This document shows positions 54,890 through 60,381 of a stretch of 60,381 nucleotides of DNA, one piece after another. The translations under genes were made by a program, and so were the position numbers. Every line of letters begins with the position of its first letter. Positions within the stretch are counted from its first letter, which is position 1. Source of the stretch: a virus; IMG/VR virus record IMGVR_UViG_3300037235_000083, positions 1 to 60,381 of that record, one strand, 5' to 3'. Under the pieces are notes generated by a model. It made no database searches. It worked only from the letters and a program-made list of their open reading frames with translations, and was not told the DNA's origin.

Positions 54890-57869
54890 GACCAATCCCC
54901 TTCAGTACGTCTTCGCGGCTCGCGGTCGGGATCTGCTCCCCGAAAATGTCGATGCCGCCTCGTTGAGATTCCTGGAAAGCGAAATCGGCCGCCGATCCCA
55001 AGCGTTCGCCGATCGCCTTACCGCTGCGAATGTTCTCCGCCATCATGCTGGCGATGGCGCCTTCGGCGCTGTTCGTGAGTAGATCGCCCTGTTTCAGGAA
55101 CTTCTTCACTGACACGCCGGAGCGCACCGCGTTGATGATTTGCTTGGCAGCACCGGTGACCAGTTCGCGGATGTCCAGTTCGCCCGCGTCTTTCAGCTTG
55201 GCCATCGAGCCGGCCGCGCGGCTCATGCCGGCGATCAGGGTTCTGGATTCCGGGTCGGTCGCCTGAGCCATCAGCCCGACCAGTTCCGAATCGCCGTAAG
55301 CAGCGTGGAAGGTCGCCGCGTGCATCCGGTCTATCGCCTGGCGGGTAGGGCGCCCGTTCGGCGCAAGCGACTGCTGTTCCGAGGCCGGCATCGTCTGTAT
55401 GAAACCGCGCACTGAGGCCTCGGACGGCTGCCCATCATCGTCGTAATCGATCTGGGACGCATCGAACCGATCCGCGTCGTTTCGGGCCTGCTCCACCGCC
55501 GACAGCGTCAAGGTCTGCGTCGTGTTCGACTCGTCTGCTATGCCCTCGGACACGTCGTCTGCATCCATGACCCGGACCAGTACCGGCGATTTCATCGCGC
55601 GGATCGTCTTGCCCGGGATCCCGTGCACCTTGGCGCCCGCGGCGATCGCCGCCTTGTAGGCATCCGCGGTGCCTTTCTTGTAGGCCTCGATGACGCCGGC
55701 CGTGCGGCCGTTATTGATCGCGACCATCTTGTCAGGGTCTTTGGCGTAGTCGGCGTTCTTCACGCCGTCAGCGCTGTTGGACGTGGATATCTGATCGGCT
55801 TCGACCACCGCGTAACGAACGCCCAGTTCGCGCTTTGGCGTCACGATGATGTCCCGGTGGCCGGTGGCCACGGCAATCCCGCGACCGTGAAGATCGGCCA
55901 CCACGGGCGCGCCGTCGGCCATCGTGGGCGCTGCCATCAGTAGGCGCGGGTTCGGGTTGGCCGCGATCTTGGACATCTGGTTGATGCTCGCCGCGCTCGA
56001 GCGGTTGCGGTTCTGCAAAGACTTCAGCAACCCCTCGAGCTTGGCCGAATGCTCAGGCTTGGGCGCCTCGCCCGCGCCTTCCTTGCCGGCTTTGCGCAGC
56101 ACCATCCCGTTCATGCTGCCGCCCGCGCCACCCTTGACCACCCCGCCTTCGGTGATCAGCACCGGCTGGCCACCGCCTTCTTTGCCGCCGTGTACGGTGA
56201 TCCACTTTTCATCGTGGGCCGGCACGGCGCCATTAGGGCGCGCGCCCGGCGGCCGTGCTCCATTGGGGGGCGGCACCGCGCCCGCGTTCGGATTCGGCGG
56301 CTGTTCGGGTCCAGGCTCGCCCTCCGGACCCAGGCCAGGCAGGCCCATCCCTTCCTCGCCAGGCGGTTCGGGCACCATGCTCACGTCCAGCCCGGAATAG
56401 GGCGAGTCTTCCTGCTGGGCCACCCGGTTGCGCGCCTCAGCCGGCGAAATGACGCCGGAATTGATCATCACTTCGTCGGTGTCGGCCTCCACCTTGCGGG
56501 TTTCGGCCAGGATCTTCATATCGTCGTCCGTCAACGGTTCGTACTTGAAACCGATTTCAGGATCGATTTCACCGAACTTCGCAAGCTGAACGATGTTCAG
56601 AATTCGCGTGATCGGCGGCGTATACAGCGATTGCTGCCAGCTCAGGACATTGCGCCCGAACGTCTTCAGTTCCGGCTCAGCCGTCGCATTCAGGCCCTTG
56701 GGCGTGATGCCGAACATGATGATGAGCGGGATGCCGGTCACCGCAGCCTGGTGTTCCTGTGACTGCGCCTGCAATGCATCCAGGGTACCCAGCGGAACAC
56801 TGATGTTGTCGAGTTCTTCAGTGTCCTTATTGAGCATGAACAGGCTGCGGTTATCGCGCGCGCGATTGAAAAGGTCCGCGCGATTGAACATCTGCGTGCC
56901 GGCGCCCGCATTCAGGATGTCCGTCAGATCCGTCTTAAGCGCCATCACGGAAAAATTGTGGATCAGGTCGGACACCGACTGCCGCGTTCGCAGCCAGTTG
57001 TCCACGTATGGCTTCATGATCTGCGTGAGCGACAGGCCCCCGAACCCGTACACCGGTTTGAGCATGTCCGGCACCGGCCGGCTGACCAGCGTCAGCATCC
57101 GGCTGGCGTGCACTTCCGTGCCCATCACATACCAGCTGGTCGCCTTGAAGAAGTCCGGTTTGAGCGGATTCTGGCTGTTGTAGCGATTCGGATACGTCCA
57201 CATCGCTTCGACCGGAACGAGTTGCTGAATACCTCTGCCGATCTTGGACCTCACATCCAGCAACGGCATCGCCAGTTCGTTTCGATCGCGCTCGCTATCA
57301 ACGCCGATCATGTCAAGGAACAGCTGCCCGCGTCCGAAAAACCCGTCATGCTCGGACATCGTGCAAAGCCGGTCCTGCACTTTCAGCCGCTTGAATTCGG
57401 CCTCGATCACGTCGATCTTGTCGTCTTTGTTTTGTTCTCCCGTGGCGGTGAACTTGATCCATTTCATCGTCATCGCCTTGGCGATGATTTCCGACGGACG
57501 GCGGTATTCGGCCCGCTGGGTCAGTTCGGCCAAGTACGGGTAACCGAAGAAGGTCATCCCCTCGCTAAAGCGGCTGTTCGTCATCCAGTCGAACGTGGAT
57601 GACATGTCCGAGTCCATCGCGAGCTTTACCTTGCTCGGAATCACACCGGGGTGAGGGTCAGCCGTTTCCCATTTCGTGCCGGCGGAAGTCGGCCCAGCCG
57701 CGGCCAAGGCCTCGTCGCTGATCCGCATCGGCGCGCGCCGAACCGGCGTGCCGAGGGGTGCCGCGCTGGCGACCGTTTCCAGTGCGGACGAGACTGGCGC
57801 AGGGCCTTTCGAGGGGGGAGAGAGGTGCCAGCCACGCGCCAGCGCGGCAACCTTCGCGAGCCAGTTCAT
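54876..57869 (-). CDS. Portal protein (DUF1073) fused to DdrB/ParB-like polyvalent domain
   Basis: Residues about 75-490 are a DUF1073 portal (YLAELTQRAEYRRPSEIIAKAMT, PVPDMLKPVYGFGGLSLTQ, FGITPKGLNATAEPE, SGVISPAEARNRV). A Pro/Gly-rich linker (500-552) leads to a WITVHGG...GQPVLITEGGVVKGGAGGSMNG unit and then a DdrB-like ParB domain (about 670-800) with VRYAVVEADQISTSN, MVAINNGRTAGVIEAY, IRAMKSPVLVRVMD and ESNTTQTLTLS. The total of 997 residues is about twice the size of an ordinary portal. DdrB-like domains occur in polyvalent proteins that enter the host with phage DNA. Confidence 0.8.
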   Translation of the reverse strand: MNWLAKVAALARGWHLSPPSKGPAPVSSALETVASAAPLGTPVRRAPMRISDEALAAAGPTSAGTKWETADPHPGVIPSKVKLAMDSDMSSTFDWMTNSRFSEGMTFFGYPYLAELTQRAEYRRPSEIIAKAMTMKWIKFTATGEQNKDDKIDVIEAEFKRLKVQDRLCTMSEHDGFFGRGQLFLDMIGVDSERDRNELAMPLLDVRSKIGRGIQQLVPVEAMWTYPNRYNSQNPLKPDFFKATSWYVMGTEVHASRMLTLVSRPVPDMLKPVYGFGGLSLTQIMKPYVDNWLRTRQSVSDLIHNFSVMALKTDLTDILNAGAGTQMFNRADLFNRARDNRSLFMLNKDTEELDNISVPLGTLDALQAQSQEHQAAVTGIPLIIMFGITPKGLNATAEPELKTFGRNVLSWQQSLYTPPITRILNIVQLAKFGEIDPEIGFKYEPLTDDDMKILAETRKVEADTDEVMINSGVISPAEARNRVAQQEDSPYSGLDVSMVPEPPGEEGMGLPGLGPEGEPGPEQPPNPNAGAVPPPNGARPPGARPNGAVPAHDEKWITVHGGKEGGGQPVLITEGGVVKGGAGGSMNGMVLRKAGKEGAGEAPKPEHSAKLEGLLKSLQNRNRSSAASINQMSKIAANPNPRLLMAAPTMADGAPVVADLHGRGIAVATGHRDIIVTPKRELGVRYAVVEADQISTSNSADGVKNADYAKDPDKMVAINNGRTAGVIEAYKKGTADAYKAAIAAGAKVHGIPGKTIRAMKSPVLVRVMDADDVSEGIADESNTTQTLTLSAVEQARNDADRFDASQIDYDDDGQPSEASVRGFIQTMPASEQQSLAPNGRPTRQAIDRMHAATFHAAYGDSELVGLMAQATDPESRTLIAGMSRAAGSMAKLKDAGELDIRELVTGAAKQIINAVRSGVSVKKFLKQGDLLTNSAEGAIASMMAENIRSGKAIGERLGSAADFAFQESQRGGIDIFGEQIPTASREDVLKGIGHAEP

Positions 57870-59321
57870 TTACGCGCCTGCGATCGCCGCGGCGGAAATG
57901 CGCATCGGATCCAGGCCAGGGGCGAAGATGCTGACGCACGCGTCCGCCAGATTCGGCGATGGCACTTCGCGCTTCAGCAGATCCTTCTTTGATTCCACCT
58001 TGACTCGTCCGTTTTGATCGAAGTCTCGCTTCGGCGTAGATAGTTCGGCGATCAGTTTTTGCAGGTTCGGGGTATCGGAAGCGAACGAAATGATTTCGTC
58101 TTCCTTGAACTTTTCGGCCTTGCGCACCGCGTTGTATGTGTTGCGGCAGCGATCGGCGACCAGCCACCAGGTCTGAGCCTTCAGGTTCGCGAACTGGTCT
58201 TTGTTCTGCGTGGTCGTTCTGGCGTATCTCGCATCCGGGTGCCAGACCCCGGCGCCCGCGTTGAACTTCGAGTACGTGATGAACTTCGCATAGTCCGGCT
58301 CGAGCGCTGGCGGGTGCAGATGATTGGCTAGGTTCAACTCGCCGAATTTCGCGCCCGCCATGGCGCCCACGCCGATCGAGTCGTACACGATATGGGCACC
58401 GCGGTTCGTAGCTTCGCGATACACGCGCGTGCAGGATTTGAGCAGTTCGTCTTCCCCGCCTTTCCACTGCTCGGACCATGAAACGAGCGGCCCATGCCCG
58501 AAGACCTGGGCGTTCAGATCCTTACCTTCGTCGGCGACGTCGAATCCGATCCGGCGCGCGCCCTTCGGTTCCACCTTCAACGCTAGGTGCGCGTCGACCG
58601 CGGCCATCAGCCAGGACCGCTTGATCACGGACGATTCTTCGTCCGTCTTCGGCACACCCAGGTAAATGTGCTGGTATTCCTCGAAATCGCGCGCTTTCAG
58701 TTCCAGGATCGTTTCCAGGAAGTCCGGCGCCAGGAACGGGTTTTCCTCGTAATTGATCAGGCGAACGAGCGTTCGGGGAGGCGGGTTCAGTACGAAATGC
58801 TCGTAGACGAAATCGGTCGCCAGGTACGGATTGAAGATGATCCAGAGCTGGGCGCCGCGCTTGCGCGCGGTGGCCTCGATAACGAGCCACTGTTCCTCGG
58901 TCAGCGCCTCGGCTTCCTCGATCAGGAAAACGTCGATCCCCTCAAGGCCCTTGATTTCCCGAATCTGGCGCCAGATGCCGTAGAAAAGGAATTCAGACTT
59001 GGTCGCCTTGTTGACGATCTTGGCTTCATGCGCCACGAACCGGCGGCCCAAGCCGAATCGGTCGATGGTGTCGACCAGCACCGGCTGCACGGACTCTGAG
59101 AGCTTGTTCTGGAATTGGCGGCAGCAGCACACCCGCAGGCGCGCGTTGTCGGCCATGTAGATCAGCCGGCCGCACGCATCCCACGTCTTGCTCGAGGCCC
59201 GCCCGCCGTACAGGACCCGGTTCCGGTACTGCTTGCCGCTAGCCGGGTCGATGTTCGCGTCCCAGAACGGGCGCAAGCACGGATTCAGGCGCGGGCGCCC
59301 CGCGTACGCACCGTCAGGCAC
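57870..59321 (-). CDS. terL: Terminase large subunit
   Basis: GTG start. The 483-residue motor has Walker A VLYGGRASSKTW (residues 37-48), Walker B GIDVFLIEEAEAL, and a nuclease domain with GFDVADEGKD, VYDSIGVGAMAG and SPNLADACV acidic residues. It belongs to the PBSX-like/terminase_3 type. It packages DNA into proheads; its type often goes with headful packaging, consistent with a possibly permuted genome. Confidence 0.9.
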   Translation of the reverse strand: MPDGAYAGRPRLNPCLRPFWDANIDPASGKQYRNRVLYGGRASSKTWDACGRLIYMADNARLRVCCCRQFQNKLSESVQPVLVDTIDRFGLGRRFVAHEAKIVNKATKSEFLFYGIWRQIREIKGLEGIDVFLIEEAEALTEEQWLVIEATARKRGAQLWIIFNPYLATDFVYEHFVLNPPPRTLVRLINYEENPFLAPDFLETILELKARDFEEYQHIYLGVPKTDEESSVIKRSWLMAAVDAHLALKVEPKGARRIGFDVADEGKDLNAQVFGHGPLVSWSEQWKGGEDELLKSCTRVYREATNRGAHIVYDSIGVGAMAGAKFGELNLANHLHPPALEPDYAKFITYSKFNAGAGVWHPDARYARTTTQNKDQFANLKAQTWWLVADRCRNTYNAVRKAEKFKEDEIISFASDTPNLQKLIAELSTPKRDFDQNGRVKVESKKDLLKREVPSPNLADACVSIFAPGLDPMRISAAAIAGA

Positions 59322-59323
59322 GC

Positions 59324-60019
59324 TTACGCCGACGCAGGCGCGTCCGGTTCCGGATAGAACAGGGACAGACCCGCCGGCACGGACCCGGCCGGCGCATCCT
59401 TCGACAGCCCGTAAACGTCGGCCTCGGCGAGCAGCAGGGCCCCGGCGCTGGACATCAGCTTGTTGAACATGGTGATCCGCGCCTCGAGCGTGACGGCGTT
59501 TTCGACATCGGAAATCTGGTTCAAGGTCCCGCGGCGGGCGTTCGGATCCTCGATCTTTTCTGCCAAGTCGCGCAGCTGGCCCAGCAGGGCGGTCGACGCG
59601 TTGGCATCCATGCCCTCCATTTCGGCGACGAGCTTGGTCGCGGCGCTGCGCAGGCGTTCGACCATGGCGCGCCGGCCGGTCTGGACTTGGGCGATGATCG
59701 CGGCTTCGGCGCTGACGACTTCGCGCTCGGTAGCCTTACTGACTTGGCTACCCGGCTTGGCTACTGACTGCTTGGCTACCAGCGCGGCGGCCTTGGCGTG
59801 GATGCGTCCCTGGAGGTCGCGATCCCATCCGTCACGCTTGGCGCGCTTCTGGATCGCGGCGTGGGTGATGCCGTGCTGACCGGCAATCTCGCGTAAGGTC
59901 TTGAAACCAGCGCGAAAATCGATTTCGACGCGCTCCCAGTCAATGGATTTACGGGCAGCGCCATTGCCGTCGAGAGCGCCGGCAAGCTGCGAGTTAGTGG
60001 GGTCGGACATCATGTTCAT
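59324..60019 (-). CDS. terS: Terminase small subunit
   Basis: The 231-residue protein has an N-terminal helix-turn-helix (IDWERVEIDFRAGFKTLREIAGQHGITHAAIQKRAKRDGW) for DNA recognition and a long helical oligomerisation part. It ends three bases before the large subunit gene. Its start overlaps the preceding gene as ATGA. Confidence 0.85.
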   Translation of the reverse strand: MNMMSDPTNSQLAGALDGNGAARKSIDWERVEIDFRAGFKTLREIAGQHGITHAAIQKRAKRDGWDRDLQGRIHAKAAALVAKQSVAKPGSQVSKATEREVVSAEAAIIAQVQTGRRAMVERLRSAATKLVAEMEGMDANASTALLGQLRDLAEKIEDPNARRGTLNQISDVENAVTLEARITMFNKLMSSAGALLLAEADVYGLSKDAPAGSVPAGLSLFYPEPDAPASA

Positions 60020-60234
60020 GGCGTCTGGGTGCTTCGCTCGTTGCTACTGCTGCGCGGCACCCTCAAGCGCCACGTATGCTGCGGGCTCATGTTCATGCCA
60101 AGGTCGCGCATCTCTGCTGTGCTGCGGCAGCGCTTTGGAGCATTGCGTGGCGCGCGCCGAACCCCGGTAGCGTGCAGTTCGAAGGCCTCGCCAGACGCAA
60201 AGGACTGGCCGCAGCCAACGCAGCGCAGCGGCAT
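60016..60234 (-). CDS. FDXHR-like small zinc-binding protein
   Basis: The 72-residue product has CVGCGQSFASGEAFELHATG, then KRCRSTAEMRDLGMNMSPQHTWR. The layout (CxxC, FxxH, RRC...EM...GM...W) is that of the FDXHR family of putative phage zinc proteins, with an A in place of the usual R after H. It precedes terS. Function unknown. Confidence 0.65.
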   Translation of the reverse strand: MPLRCVGCGQSFASGEAFELHATGVRRAPRNAPKRCRSTAEMRDLGMNMSPQHTWRLRVPRSSSNERSTQTP

Positions 60235-60381
60235 AGGTCGGAAACAGGCTTTTTAGGGGACGGTGAACGTCCCGCAACCCGGCTGGCACCCGCCGGCCAG
60301 CGCCGACCGATCCCAGAAGAACACTGCATGGTGGTCACAACCTCGGCTTAGCCAAGTCCAGGCCGACGGCGAAGCCGCTGC
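60235..60381. other. Right edge; unresolved
   Basis: A minus-strand frame from a GTG at 60336-60338 would overlap both the FDXHR-like gene and the stop of the gene that crosses a circular junction (GTGA), but its product is Arg/Ser-rich and unconvincing. No repeat with the left end and no cos-like motif is visible. I see no supportable complete gene here. Confidence 0.4.

Noticed and set aside
60093-60338. Minus-strand GTG frame at the right edge
   Set aside because: It overlaps the FDXHR-like gene in another frame and its product is unstructured and Arg/Ser-rich, despite a tidy GTGA junction.
1-60381. Integrase, transposase, insertion sequence or CRISPR array
   Set aside because: No frame shows tyrosine or serine recombinase or transposase motifs. 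The repeats seen are inside structural genes or are short palindromes, without regular spacer arrays.

Overview
The window reads as a complete or nearly complete genome of a tailed phage with a contractile tail (myovirus build) infecting a Gram-negative, GC-rich host. A tail sheath, tail tube, tape measure, gp25-like wedge, baseplate J and central spike show the contractile tail. A glucosaminidase endolysin and two sets of spanin-like genes show the Gram-negative host. The base composition and protein style suggest a proteobacterium, possibly Burkholderiales; that is an impression, not a result. No integrase, replicative polymerase, primase or CRISPR array is visible. A gene at the left edge is still open at base 1, and its frame continues to a stop if base 60381 is joined to base 1, so the sequence may be a closed circle opened arbitrarily.

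Layout. (1) 1-4.8 kb, minus strand: a compact operon of small genes, mostly joined by ATGA or GTGA overlaps, ending in a ParA ATPase plus a ribbon-helix-helix partner (a partition pair). It is driven by sigma70-like promoters near 4.78 kb and 2.59 kb that share an extended sequence. (2) 4.85-12.8 kb, plus strand: an early operon with a cytosine methyltransferase that has a second complete gene nested out of frame, a GNAT/Mom-like protein, small DNA-binding proteins, an Rmf/CrpP-like protein, a tRNA-like RNA, a SAM methyltransferase, a YkgJ-like protein, DUF1367, a Ref-type nuclease and a Q-like regulator. (3) 12.7-13.15 kb: two small minus-strand genes and a divergent promoter pair that look like a switch. 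(4) 13.1-23.3 kb, plus strand: recombination genes (annealing-protein candidate, YqaJ exonuclease, RusA) with a HerA-like ATPase and many small proteins. (5) 60.2-23.3 kb, minus strand: late genes in the order terminase, portal, head, neck, sheath/tube, chaperone, tape measure, baseplate, fibre, lysis.

The most unusual content is in the virion genes. The prohead protease and scaffold are fused in one 1105-residue frame to a Nudix hydrolase and a zeta-toxin-like P-loop kinase. The portal carries a DdrB/ParB-like polyvalent domain. The baseplate plug is split by an insert of roughly 970 residues containing two LamG domains and a SPRY-like domain. A third LamG protein sits among the head genes. 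The sheath and a head-module protein share the same glycine/threonine-rich repeat. Together these suggest a virion that carries enzymes inside the head and lectin-like modules on head and baseplate. That reading is inference from domain architecture.
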